Shown: positions 13,008 to 24,115 of the stretch, piece by piece | How positions within the stretch are numbered: the first letter of the stretch is position 1 | Layout of the letters: each line of letters starts with the position of its first letter | Assembly: GCA_017311315.1 (NCBI GenBank) | Contig: CM029626.1 | Coordinates: 32,296,869 to 32,360,868 of the forward strand | Length of the DNA: 64,000 nucleotides | Direction of reading: 5' to 3' | Origin: Dendrocalamus latiflorus | Taxonomy: Eukaryota > Streptophyta > Magnoliopsida > Poales > Poaceae | The notes under the pieces: generated by a model | What the model saw: only the letters and a program-made list of their open reading frames with translations | Databases searched by the model: none | What the model was told of the DNA's origin: nothing | Position numbers and translations under genes: made by a program

Positions 13008-13309
13008 CATTTTGTGAATTTTTGAAATTTTTGGAATTAAGTTGATTTTTGAGCACAATTCAAAAATTTGGCAAAAAGCTCAAATTTGAGTTAAAAAATT
13101 CAAATTCTAAAATCCAAAGTCAAATAAAAAAGGAAATGTGAAAATCAAATATTTGAAAACCAGTTTTTGGGTCGGCCCCTTTTCTTTCTCCTCCCCTAGC
13201 CCACTTACTTCTGGCCCAACCAGCGTGTTAGCCCACCTATCATTTTCCTCTCTCCCTCTTTTCTCAGTCTAATGCCATCGGCCCACGGCCCATTCCCCTC
13301 TTCCCACTT

Positions 13310-13327
13310 CTTTCTTTCTTTCTTTCA
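13310..13327. repeat. (TTTC)n microsatellite
   Basis: A short run of ctttctttctttctttc lies in the C-rich promoter-proximal part of the plus-strand LTR. Confidence 0.85.
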
Positions 13328-13808
13328 TGGCCCAGCCGTGTGCCCAAGCTGCCTCTTTTCCCCTCCTCTCTCTCTCATGCACTTGCTCTGCTTCAAGGCC
13401 AAGCCACTCGCGTCGCCTTCACTGACCGCTCACGATAGTGCCATCCCATTGCACACCTGCTGCCTTAACTCACCATGCCATGCCACGATAGTACGTACCA
13501 CACTATGAAGGCCTTTGCCACACCGTCATGTCACCTTGACCAGTGACACTGATGACCGGCCCTGAGAGTGCCTCCCCCAAGCCTGCTGCAAGCTTATCTC
13601 ACCGCCTCAGCACATGTGCCCTGCCCATCACGTCGCGTTGTGCCATTGATTCACCTTCATCACACGTGGCTGTTGCATCGCCTTGAATGGCCACACCGAT
13701 GACCAGCCATGAGAGCGCCACAATTGCTATACCCATGATGCCATGACACCTGCCACAATTACTCACTGTGTCATCCTAAACTCGCACTAGCATTGCCATG
13801 CCACTTGG

Positions 13809-15322
13809 TGAAGCATTTAGGCCCCCTAAAAATGATTTTGGTAATTAATGATGATAATACTTAAAGGGACTAATCTGTTTATTAAGATGATTGAAAGGTT
13901 TAGTCCCAGATTTTATTGACATCATGGCAAAGGCATGCAAAAGCGACCAAAGATTGACATGGATCAAGGCATGGTTCAAGGCAAAGGTATATTGTAGCCT
14001 AAGGACCTCTTTAATTTATAGCTTTTACCGGTCTTGGTGTTTGGTTGAAAAAGACCAGATATGTAGAATAGATGTCATACTATAAAGAGAGGTCATGGCT
14101 AGTAGCTTGAAGTTAACCTTGTGCCACCTTTCTTAATTATGATTTGGAACTTTATTTTGGAACCCTCTATGATTTTCTCTTGGAAACCGGTATGACTGTA
14201 GGCACATCGGTGGAAGTACCACTTCATCAGTACTACCGGCTATTAAATACTGTTAGCTTATTTTCAAAAAGGTACATTTCTAGTCTTTTCTTGAAATGCT
14301 AGTACAATATTTGTTGGCCAGTAGTACCGTAGAGCGGTATGGCCACATTTGTTGGTTTGGTACTGCCACAAAATGGTATGACCGCACCACGATTCTGGTA
14401 CTACCAGGTGCGGTATGGCCACACTTTAGTTCGCAGTAGCTAATTTCCAGATAAGTGCATTTTTGGAGTTTTTTCTCTTCTCTAGAAATCAGTATACTAC
14501 CGCATGATTGGTACTACTAGGCCTTGTGAGTGTGATACTACTGAAATTTGATTTAACGACTAGTTTTTGTGCGTTTATTGAAATTTGGTAGTACCAGTTA
14601 TTACAAAGCGCTAGTGCCATATCCTTGATTTTAGGGATTTCGATGCCAATAGTCATCCTGGTGGGTGGAGGCTATAAATACTTCTCTACCAATAGTAAGG
14701 ATCTCTCCTTGGACCTCATTGAATACATTTAAGCTCTTGCTACTCTCTCTTTAACTCATTTCCTCCATTTTCATATTTTGAGGTTGTTGAAAGCATTCAA
14801 GTGCATTACATCATCTAGTTGATCATTGTTGCACTTAGAAACTTTCAAGCAAGTGTCGTAGGCTTATTACTCTTGGTGGTTACTGACACCTAGATGGCTT
14901 GGAGGAGTTTGTGTGGTAATCTCCTCAAGAAGGTTGTGAAGAGACCCGACACATTTGTGAAAGGTCGAAGCTCACCTCTCGGAGCGGGAAAGCGCTACCA
15001 TAGTTGATTATTTCAAGCTTCCTCAATGTGGATTAGGGGAGACTGGCAAGTCTTTGAGACCATGGGAAAAATATCGTGTGTCATCTTATGGTTTATCTCT
15101 CTTGTCCTTACTTTCCGTACTTTGATTGATTGACTTGTAAACAAGTTTTGTATATTGCCTAAATATGTTTGAGTGCCAGAGCTAGACTTAGAGGATTTAA
15201 GCCTTGACTTGTGCAAAACATTTTTAATTAGTCCTTACTTGCAATAAAATTGTGTTTTAGCCTAAAGAATTTAAAAGCCTCCTATTCACCCCCTCTAGTC
15301 GGTTACCCTTGATCATACACCA
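13809..15322 (+). mobile_element. Solo LTR of a Maximus/SIRE-type copia element
   Basis: It opens tgaagcatttaggccccct, a typical Maximus-type LTR start. It has a TATA box in gctataaata at 14671-14680 and closes after a cattcaccccctct-like phrase (15286-15300), the hallmark of these LTR ends. No internal coding region or second LTR adjoins it. A 5-bp target duplication is not evident: the left neighbour is cttgg and the right candidates are ggtca or tacac. Either the ends are off by a few bases or the flank has decayed. It contains scattered ggta(t/c)ggcc(a)c and taccgg motifs. Confidence 0.6.
14673..14680 (+). promoter_or_regulatory. TATA box of the copia solo LTR
   Basis: tataaata sits about 860 bp into the LTR, followed by a pyrimidine-rich leader. 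This fits the U3/R boundary of a copia LTR. Confidence 0.6.
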
Positions 15323-18120
15323 GGTCAGTCGCAGCACCATGTCTCACATGAGAATGCCTCCGTTCACTATAAATACCACCAAGCCCCCCTTGCGTCCTCA
15401 TCCCTCCCACTCATTCCATTTGCCTTGCCTTGGTTCGCTTTGAGCCCCAACCAAGCTCACTTGCCTAGTCTCATGCCTTGGCAAGCACTGCCTCCCTCGT
15501 CAGTGAGCCCCTCTCCTCCACTTGCGCATCATGATGCATTTTGATGCCCCCAATTGTTCTCCACAGTCCTTCCATGACCTTGCTATCAGCTTTAGTACAC
15601 TCGCCTTCACCCACTCATGCTTATGCGCACTTCCTTTTTTGCTCTCTTCCTCTTCACCACCACCGCCCCTTTTCCCTCCTCAGCTTTGATCGCCATGCTT
15701 TGTCACGTGCTTGCCGTTGTGCCACCCGAGCCATGCCGTCATCATCCATAGGTGCGGCATGGTCTCGGCAACCCATTTTGGTAGTTGCTGATGCACGCTA
15801 TCGCTTCCCTCACTAGTACCGAGCACGACAACGTCGCCCTTGCTGCTGCTCTTTTTCAGCCAAGGAAGAAACATTGTGGAAAGTTAATTAGCATAATGAT
15901 TCCATTAGGACATAATTAATTTACTTAATCAAGATCATTAATTAAGGCTAAATAGTTGCAGATGTGTGGGCCCAACTGATTAAGAAATATAATCAAAACT
16001 GAATTTAAATTCTGATCCACGAACATGTGGTCTCCTACTATGCTTGGGTCCCACCTGTTTGTCACACCATTTGTTTCTTTAAGGAAAATAAACCAAAAGG
16101 AAAATAAATAGCAGTCGGCCCTACCTATTAGTCACTATATCATTTTCTTAAGTAAAATAATTCAAAAACAAATTAAAAACCCAGCTGGCCCTGCATGTTA
16201 GCCTCTTATGTCTTTTATAATAGAAAATAAATTAAATTTGTGGGGCCTAGCTATCTGTGAGGCATTCTCTCTCATTTATTTATTTTTAGGTTTTTTTCCT
16301 GAAATTAGACTTCAGAGAGATCGTTCTCACTCATTTTAATTTCAAATTGAATGAAACTTGTTTCTAAATTCATCTAAATTCAAAATATTTTGAACAAAAG
16401 AAAAAAAGAAAATCATGAGTTTTGAAGTTCATTTGGATTTATTGGCATGCTCATGTATTTACTCACTTTATTGTCACAATCGCTTGACTAGAATAAGAAG
16501 ACCTAGAAGAGCAGCAGCTAGAGCCTAGCTAAGACCACCAAGACCAACAAGCTTGTGAGTAATTTGAGTCAGTACTTTGATCATGTTGCATCTAGTTTTA
16601 AATGCAAAGTATGTTGATTTAAATTATTAAATTGCATGCTTTAATTTATTATTTAAACTACATTTATGGTAAGTTCATAGTTAAGCCCTTAATAATAATC
16701 ATGCTATTATACCTCACTCCTTGGCTTTAGACATAAATCCTTATCACCGTAGAACTAGTGGAATACATACTAGCTATAATTCCATATGTAAATGCCATGT
16801 TTAGCCTTGCTTAGATACATGGGGCATTAATTTTCCCTCACATCATTTCAAACATGAAAGCTTAGATTTGGGCAGCCATTGGATGGAGATGGCTAGTATG
16901 TTGAACTAGAAAAATAGTATTTGGAACCCAAAACTCTAAACTTGCATTATATTTGGGCAGATGGCAAGTGGGGCACGAGGGTGTGGCATGTGGTAGAACC
17001 GCTCAGGTAACACTAAGGACTGAATCCTGTGATGACCTCCCAATGTAAAATAGTGCAATAATAAGTCTATAATGGGTATGATCTAACTAATTGAACATGG
17101 GTCGAGTAGTTGGTTAGAAGCTGTCGTGCAGCGCAATAGGTGGCCTCTCTAGTGGATGGATGAATCTCACAGCAGTGAAACCTTAATGGGTGTAACCTCA
17201 TTGGGAAGATGTATTGTAAAGGTCCTGTGGTGATCTTCTTAATTTGCATGTTTAAGTAAACATGTGGAATATAACAAGTTAGTTATCTCTTGTGGGTAAA
17301 GTGCGTGACCTCTGAAGAGTGAAAAATGTTTGAACAATCATGCAAATGGTCATTGGCGGGCATGGGAACTTACTCAACTTAGTGTTTATTTACAAAATAA
17401 TTTTTGTGGGTGGGATGAAAAAGGATGAAGGGTGGATAGAACCATGTGTTGATTTCCCTTGGGTGGATGGAACCCAGTGATTATAATGGGTGGATAGAAC
17501 CCTAATAACAAAAATAGTATATAGTGGATGGAACCATGTCATAGGTGGATAGAAACTACACTATTATTATTGCATATTTTCACACTCTTTAGAAAATATG
17601 GTTTAGCTAAAAATGTTAAGTCTCAGGATTTCTATTTAAGATATTTCAACTAGGCATTTTGCAAATAAAAGAGCCTGGACCTTCCTTTGTCAAGCCTTGC
17701 ATCTATAATGTTGCATTCTATGTATTGGCTTATGGAGCACAGTTGTTTTGTGCACACCATCGCTCATTAAATTAACTCAAACCCTGCAGATCAAGACCAC
17801 TACGCCTGCTATGCTGCTCCAGAACCAGACGGAGAAGAATACTTTAATTTAGAGAGTAGGACATTATCTAGTAGTTTAGTCCTTACCTCAGCTAGGCAAA
17901 CTTTGATGGTGATTAAGTGAACATCTATTATTCGAACCCTTGGATAGTAGTATGGCATGTTTTACCTCCATTCGTTTGCATGTGGCAAGGTTTGGCCTTA
18001 CCTTTCGCTTTTTCACATCCTCTTCAGCTTTTTGTAATGTAACATTTGGCTTGATTGGCCCGTCATATAAACTCTATTGGATATGGGTTATATAAAGTCT
18101 GGTATTGCAACTTCCTCAAA

Positions 18121-19581
18121 ATCAGTGTCCCTAAATTTGTGTAAAATTTTGATCTTTTTGTTAGCATATTGATGGCATTTGATTTTTCTGGTTTTTGATT
18201 GAGGTTCCTAAGAAATAAAATTCAAAACAATAAAATTTAGAATAGAAAGTGTAATTGAGGAAACTAAATTAAATTTTGAATTCTGAATATGAAAAGATGA
18301 TCCAAAAAGTAAGTAGGAAATTTTAAAGTGAAAAATCTATTTAAAAGAATATCAGACTAGAAATTGGAATTTAAATGCAGAGCGCATTTTTATTAAGTTA
18401 ACTCATGAGCTAAAATAAAACAAATTTGAAAGAGGGGTAGAATTGAAGTCAAAAGTCCAATAATTTAAATTTTAAACTTTGAACCATTTTCAAATTCAAA
18501 CCTAATTAAAACTCAAATGGGAGTTCGATTCTAAATTTAAAAACTTATAGTCAATTGCCTTATAAAAGTAATAATTGGTGTTTTGGAAAATTTAAATCTT
18601 AATGCAAAACAAATTCAAGTTCAAATTCAAACATAATTCAAGTTGGATTTTTCTTAAACTAAAAATTTAGACTTAAATTTCAAAACTAAAAATTTAAGGA
18701 AAATCCAAAAAATTAGCAGGGTTATAATTTTGGGCTTGGCCCATTTCCTCCAACCCACTTGGCCTTGGCGCATTTCCCCTCCCCTTGCCTATGGCCTGGA
18801 CTAGTAGTGCCAACGCGTGCACGGCGCGCCTTGCCCTTGTGTGGGCTGCGTCCACGCTGCGCCTGTGCCAGCATTGCCTCCACGCCTTCCAATCATGCCT
18901 GAGCCAAGCCAGTGCGCACATGATCAACACCTGACCTGCGTTGACCCTCCACCACGCACGCTCGTGCTGGCTGTATGCACCAAAATTGGTCGCAATTCTT
19001 GACCATCATGCCACCCCTCATTGCCTATGCTTAGACCAACGTGCGCCTTGTCATTCCTTGCCTTCAAGTGCACCATGACACCGGTTGCCTTACTACGCCC
19101 TCTCTACCTTGCCGTTAAATCAGTTGATCTCCACGCCAGTGACTAGCTATGAGAGACGCTTCGCAACTCACATTGCCATGCTTCATCCAACCTCTTTGTC
19201 GAGCACGTCCCATCATTTCTTTGTCCCTATGGCCATGCCCATGCTGATGCCAGTGAATTAAAGTCACCGTGACAACTCATAGCCACAGCCGTACCCGGTC
19301 CACATTGCCCGATTGCTCCAGCCTCTATAAGCTCCCTTCAGCATCACCATACCTCACACTTCCTCCTTGTCCAAGGAATTGCTAGAGCCTCCCTTCTTCC
19401 CCAACTCTGTTCACTACTGTCGTGGCCACTACAATAAGATATGACTCAATTCCTTCCGGAGCACCACTAGCAGCCCCTCTTCTCATCACTGCCCTCAATT
19501 GAGGTCGATAGCTACCATAGCTCACTTGCGTCATGCTCCCTTCCTCCGCCGCTAAGCCTCTCACTGCTAAGTTTCCTCAGT
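18121..19581 (+). repeat. Second partial Tekay-like LTR, plus strand
   Basis: AT-rich DNA (18121-18720) is followed by C-rich DNA. The block near 19130-19160 with gactagctatgagagacgc resembles gaccagccatgagagcgcc at 13700 in the preceding LTR. The segment near 19320-19380 parallels 15360-15420. It stops where copia LTR sequence starts at 19582. I found no internal gag-pol between the two LTR copies, so they are a decayed tandem or two independent remnants. Confidence 0.4.
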
Positions 19582-20236
19582 TGTTGTAGGATCGAAATGG
19601 CAACAAGGGGGGGGGGGGGGGTGAATGGTGCCTTCAAACTGCCCCTAGTATTCACACAAACTTCTTCTCCGATAGCTATAACAGCTATGAAGCAAGAGGA
19701 TAGATGCCCACTAGAAACTGAGAAGATCTCAAACAGAAAGGAAAACCAAGAAAAAGAAATAGTTCGGAGAGCAGGCAATCAGGTTAGACCGCAAGAGTGT
19801 TAGCGGTCCGACCGCAAGCGGAAGAGCGGTCTGATCGCAGAATCAGAACCGGTCTGACCGCCAAAAGAAAAGCGGTCAGACCGCCGTAGCGTTTTCGGTT
19901 TGACCGGGAACAGATTCAGCGAAAAGAAAAGAAAAGGTATTGCCGTAAACTAAAAGGACCATAACCTATACTATCTTGACCGAAAGCCAAAAAGAGCTGA
20001 CACTTCAAAACAGAAACAACAGACAAAGAAGAAAAGCAAAAACCTGAAAAAGACAGTCTGGCATCCTGAAGAGGTACAAGGAGTAGCCGACCAAAAACAG
20101 ACTGCACAGACTAATTGGCCAAAGCAAAGATCAAATGATTCGGTTGGAAATCTTCTCAAGATGCCAAGACAATCTGAGAGAGAAATCAGTTTGAAACAGA
20201 GAACTCAATTTCCAACTCGATTGAACGAAAAGCTTG
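19582..20236 (-). repeat. Maximus-type copia LTR fragment, minus strand
   Basis: The plus-strand start tgttgtaggatcgaaatgg followed by a G run and tgaat is the reverse complement of the 3' end of the copia LTRs at 31434 and 43985 (attcaccccc...gatccaaca). The segment also carries a cluster of cggtctgaccg-like palindromes (19780-19910), as those LTRs do. The opposite end is unclear and abuts the Tat-like LTR at 20240. Only short ORFs occur and none looks real. Confidence 0.6.
19607..19621. repeat. Homopolymer of 15 G
   Basis: An uninterrupted G tract lies at the position where other copia LTRs in this window have ccccc (minus strand). It is an expansion of the short C tract beside the LTR end and a likely sequencing or assembly weak point. 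Confidence 0.9.
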
Positions 20237-20239
20237 TGT

Positions 20240-20479
20240 TGTAGGGGTGGCCCCCACCTAAGCCCAGCCGGCCTGTTAGAAGGCTATAAAGCCCAATATG
20301 GGGTATATGTAATGACATAAATACCCTTGAGGGGGTTACTCGGGTGTAAGGGCAAGGTTGTAAAAACACTCCCCATGTGGATATATATATACGATACAGG
20401 CCATGGGGGAAACCCTAAGCATTGCTCACCTAACTCTCCACTACCATACTCTCTCTCTGTTTGGTCTGTAGCCACAACA
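20240..20479 (+). repeat. Candidate short 5' LTR of the Tat-like element
   Basis: The 240-bp candidate runs from tgtaggggtgg to acaaca. An AT tract at 20391-20401 could serve as TATA box. aaccctaa and a pyrimidine-rich run precede the end, and a candidate primer-binding site follows at once. No matching 3' LTR was found up to 46745, so the pair cannot be verified. The LTR may be truncated on the left by the copia LTR. Confidence 0.5.
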
Positions 20480-20498
20480 GTTGGCACCATCCGTGCGG
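20480..20498 (+). other. Candidate primer-binding site of the Tat-like element
   Basis: gttggcaccatccgtgcgg directly follows the putative LTR end. Grass Tat elements commonly have a TGGCGCC-type site here, and this copy differs by a few bases. It lies 52 bp upstream of the gag ATG. Confidence 0.5.
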
Positions 20499-20531
20499 AG
20501 GACAGTAGCAAGCCTCAAGATCCGAAGAAGG

Positions 20532-22198
20532 ATGGCACCGAAGAAAGCTTCATCGTCGGCGGCGAAGAAGAAGAAGGGGAACACGACGGGGTCCCGCGTC
20601 AACACCAGGGCCTCGGCGTCGGCAGTGGCGGGTGTGGACGGCGACACGGATGCGGTAGCCACGAACGTCGACGCTCAGGGCGCGACGATTGACCCTGCTA
20701 CCGCTGCTACGATGGCCAACACCGCCCCGCGTGCGATGATCGACCTCGCTACTGCTGGCGTGACGGTCAGCACCACCCCGCGCGTGGCGATCAATCCCGT
20801 TACCACTGCCATGACGGCCGACACCGCCCGCGCACCACGATCGACCTTGCCACCGCTGGCATGACAGTTGGCACCGCCCCACGCGTAGCGATCGCCCCCA
20901 CCGCCGGTGTGACAGTCGACACTGGCAGCATCGACCGGGTAGTCAGGGGTGGCAATGTCAATGCCCAAGCTGGCCTAACCGCCGCTCCTACACCCGGTGT
21001 GGGAGTGGCGAGCCGTTCCGGTGGCAATGCTGGCCTCGTCGCTGACTCCGGAGTTTACCGCGCCGACACATCGGGCAACCCGGGAGTGCAGGCTGTGATC
21101 GCTGCTGTCCCGGTAGCACGACCGGGGGCGCCGACGGCCCCGGCTACGTCGGCAGTGGAGAACGCTCTGCTAACAGCCATCGGCATGCTCCAACAGGAGT
21201 TAGCGGGTCTTCGTGAAGCCGTGCGGGATATGCAAGAGGATCGGAGTCAGCAGACCCCGCCGGTGGTTACGCCAGAGCCCACGCCAGAGCGGGCAGATAA
21301 CCGCGACGCCCCCACATCTAGCCGCATCCTGCTGCGACGTGTGGACCCGAAGTCCCCACTCCCTGCAGGCCTGCAGCAGTCGGCATGGCTGGAGAACTTC
21401 AAGTTCCCCAATGCCATCGAGCCGTACAAAGGTGACACGGACCCTCGGGAGTTCGTGCGCGTGTATGAGACCGCCATCGAAGTCGCTGGTGGAGACGACA
21501 CCACGAAGGCAAAGGGACTCCCCCTCGTGTTACAAGGAGTGGCGCTCTCTTGGTTCTTCACCATCGAGCCAAACTCCATCTACGCATGGGAGCAGATCCG
21601 CGATCGACTCTACAACAACTTCCAGGGGAACTACGTCGAGCGCGTCGATGCGGATCAGCTCTTCGCGGTCAAACAAAAACCCTCGGAGAAGCTCCGGGAG
21701 TACTTCAAGCGCTTCACGAAGGTCCGCTGCCAGGTCAAGGATGTCAACGAGACAACCATCATCAACGCAGTGATACAGGGCCTCCGCCCAGGGCCGCTGG
21801 CCAAGTACAACGCGCGAAAGCCAATCAAGATGGTGGCGAAGCTCTTCGACAAGATGGAAGAGTACGCCAGAGCGAAAGAAGACGCGCGGCGGCGCCAAGG
21901 TGATGACTTCAACAACAATCTAGCGGAGGGCACGGCAAAGAACGGAGATTCACCGAAGGAAGGCTCCTCAAAGGGCAAGCGCAAGCAGGAGCCATCGAAG
22001 GATGCCTCCGAGCGCAAGGATGCCCAACACAAGGACTCGTCGGGCGACAAGCCCAAGCGCGGCCAACAGAAGTCTCGGAGAGCCCGCTATGTCTTCGACA
22101 TTGAGGGCGGCTCCAAAGACAACGCCCCACGGGGAGTGTTGCGAGGTACACGCTCGCCGGGGCCGGGGACGGGGGCGCGGTCGGGGTCGAGACGATAG
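20532..22198 (+). pseudogene. Gag of a Tat/Retand-like gypsy element, one frameshift
   Basis: The likely start is the ATG at 20532 (MAPKKASSSA), giving a basic, alanine-rich N-terminus. A one-base loss near 20830 moves the reading into the frame of the 445-codon stretch 20861-22198. The N-terminal part holds a ~17-residue repeat. The Retrotrans_gag domain spans about residues 175-340 of the 445-codon stretch (FKFPNAIEPYKGDTDPREF through GVALSWF to KLFDKMEEYARAKED). The C-terminus is rich in K/R/S/D and ends without a recognisable CCHC knuckle. The product would form the particle. It stays open over most of its length, so decay is mild. Confidence 0.8.
20680..20935 (+). repeat. ~51-bp tandem coding repeat in the Tat gag N-terminus
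   Basis: Four imperfect units (starts near 20684, 20733, 20784 and 20835) encode variations of PRxxIDxATAxMTxxTA. The inferred frameshift lies in the third-to-fourth unit, consistent with slippage in the repeat. Confidence 0.7.
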
Positions 22199-22423
22199 AA
22201 CCCGCGGGAAGTACGACGATTAGCTCCACGGGCAGTGGTGCGAGGTACATGGTCGAGGCAGCCATGACACACGTGCATGCACCACCATCGCGGCACTTCG
22301 GCAGAGCGTCACTAGGGATAGAAACCTTGAGGTGCGGCCGCCCGTTGTGGCCCACGTCCAGCACCCCCTAGAAGGCCCCATGCGAATCCAGGATCAGGGC
22401 TTGCAGCCTCAGGAGGCAACCCT

Positions 22424-23051
22424 GTGGATTCAAGCCCACGTGCAGCAAGCTCAGAAGGGCTCCCTGCGGATTCAGGCCCCGGAGGGAGCCCAGCGCAGCA
22501 GCGGAAGGCCTATGCGAGGAGGCTACACCACGTGGCGGCATATCCGGCGCAGACACCGCTGGACTGGGCGCAGCACAAAATCACCTTCACGCCCGCGGAT
22601 GCCGAAGGCGTAGAGTTCCCCTACCAAGATCCCCTGGTCATCCAGGTCACCATCGCAGGATGCGACGTCAGGCGCGTCCTAGTCGATGGAGGAAGCTCCA
22701 CGAACATTTTGTTCGCAGTGGCCTTTGACCAGATGAGGATCCCCTGAAGTCGCTTGGGCCCCTCAGGAATCCCGCTGCAGGGCTTTGGAGGTTAGCCCCT
22801 GCGGGCGCTCGGCCAGATATGCCTTTAGGTCTCCTTTGGCCGGGACGACAACGTAAGGAGCAAAGATGTCACCTTCGACGTCGTCAATATCTGGTACCCC
22901 TACAACGCCATATTGGGGTGACCAACCCTCAATTCCTTTGGGGCGGTTCCGCACCACGGCTTCCTATGCATGAAGCTCTCAGGCCTGCGGGGTATCATCA
23001 CCGCCCATGGCGACCAGGATATGGCCTGGCGCATAGAGCTCAGCACCTGAG
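22424..23051 (+). pseudogene. Tat-like aspartic protease remnant
   Basis: The retropepsin motif VRRVLVDGGSSTNILF lies at about 22670-22718, with the catalytic Asp codon at 22685-22687. DWAQHKITFTPADAEGVEFP precedes it, as in grass Tat proteases. A TGA at 22745-22747 interrupts the frame. Further in-frame homology (VVNIWYPYNAILG, PHHGFLCMKLSG, DQDMAWRIE) continues to about 23049 with additional stops. Protease would cut the Gag-Pol polyprotein. RT, RNase H and integrase, expected next, are absent, so the element is non-autonomous. Confidence 0.75.
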
Positions 23052-23344
23052 GCCCGCCTCGCGGGGTTCAACGAGACTCTTTGATGGGGCACGTCAGCCT
23101 AAGGAGCCTCGGCGGCCTCAGAAAGCACCCCCGCCGGGCTCCCGCGCGGACCGCTCCGGCAGCAGACGCTCCTATCGTGCCCCCCGTCGCCAACAGCAAC
23201 GACAATCGCTGATGTTCCCGCCCCCGAGCGATTAGTGGTTAATATCTTGTCTTTTGTAATCGCTCACCCGCGCAAACGGGAATTCAATAAAGTTCACCAT
23301 TTGCAAAACTCGTCTTATTTCCTGCAAAACTGCGCGTAGGCTTA
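23052..23344 (+). other. Protease 3' flank with polyadenylation-like signal
   Basis: C-rich low-complexity DNA follows the protease remnant. aataaa occurs at 23286-23291, just before the first minisatellite, and could end a short gag-protease transcript. No pol sequence is seen. Confidence 0.45.
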
Positions 23345-23705
23345 CCTCCGCGCGCACTCTTCATGAGTATAAACAAAGACACGTGTTCGCACGTGCACTC
23401 TCCGTGAGTATAAACAAAGACACGCGTTCGCACGCACACTGTCCATGAGTATAAACAAAGACACGCGTTCGCGCGCGCACTCTCTGGGAGTATAAACAAA
23501 GACACGCATTCGCGCGCGCACTCTCCGTGAGTATAAACAAAGACACGCGTTCACGCGCGCACTCTCCATGAGTATAAACAAAGACACGCGTTCACGTGCG
23601 CACTCTCCCTGAGTATAAACAAAGACACGCGTTCGTGTGCGCACTCTCCGTGAGTATAAACAAAGACACGCGTCTGCGCGCGCACTCTCCTTGAGTATAA
23701 ACAAG
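23345..23705. repeat. 41-bp minisatellite, nine units
   Basis: The phrase gagtataaac recurs at 23365, 23406, 23447, 23488, 23529, 23570, 23611, 23652 and 23693, an exact 41-bp step every time. Units combine gcgcactctcc(n)tgagtataaac and aaagacacgcgttcgc. The minus strand has no stop in the phase covering 23342-23704, because three units (123 bp) equal 41 codons. Copies are very similar, so the array is young. It lies between protease and antisense gene, in place of pol. Confidence 0.95.
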
Positions 23706-24115
23706 GACTCTACGGAGTATTAAATAAGACGTAGCATCGAGGTCCACCTCCGCATGCACTCTACGTAGTGTAAATAAGACGTAGCGTCGAGGTCCGCCTC
23801 CGCACGCACTCTACGGAGTATAAGTAAGATGTAGCATCGAGGTCCGCCTCCGCACGCACTCTACGGAGTATAAATAAGACGTAACATCGAGGTCCGCCTC
23901 TGCACGCACTCTACGGAGTATAAACAAGACATAGCGTCGAGGTCCGCCTCCGCACGCACTCTATGGAGTATAAATAAGACGCGGATGTTATCCCTGCGCA
24001 CTGTATTGAGTATAAACAAGACGCGGATGTCCCCACGCACACATGGGCGTCATCCCTATGCGTACTCTCCCGAGTATAAATGAGACGTGGTTGACGGTCC
24101 CATGCACTCCGCAGA
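23706..24115. repeat. 50-bp minisatellite, about six units plus decayed tail
   Basis: ctctac starts at 23708, 23759, 23809, 23859 and 23909, with a ctctat variant at 23959, a 50-51 bp step. Units read ctctacggagtataaataag then acgtagcatcgaggtccgcctccgcacgca. It shares the gagtataaa core with the 41-bp array, so one probably derives from the other. Decayed units run up to the solo LTR at 24116 and resume on its far side. Confidence 0.95.

Larger units (their letters stand above)
13008..18120 (+). repeat. Degraded Tekay-like LTR, plus strand, carrying a copia solo LTR
   Basis: It starts near tataacacccc, which matches the TGTAACACCC start of grass Tekay LTRs with one change. AT-rich then C-rich promoter-like sequence follows. 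Further on, 17000-17600 contains gcagtgaaacc and repeated gtggatagaacc phrases that are the plus-strand version of the conserved block in the LTRs at 33360-33690. 17780-17860 resembles the conserved tail. A 1.5-kb copia LTR (13809-15322) interrupts it. The right end is indistinct. No gene was found. Confidence 0.5.

Noticed and set aside
13804..15327. Target-site duplication for the copia solo LTR
   Set aside because: The 5-mers on the two sides (cttgg; ggtca or tacac) do not match, so none is claimed.
20481..20864. Start of Tat gag at the ATG at 20481
   Set aside because: It overlaps the presumed primer-binding site. The ATG at 20532 gives the basic alanine-rich N-terminus and lies beyond it.
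23345..24010. CRISPR-like regular array
   Set aside because: Repeats are head-to-tail without unique spacers, and the setting is a plant retrotransposon. These are minisatellites.
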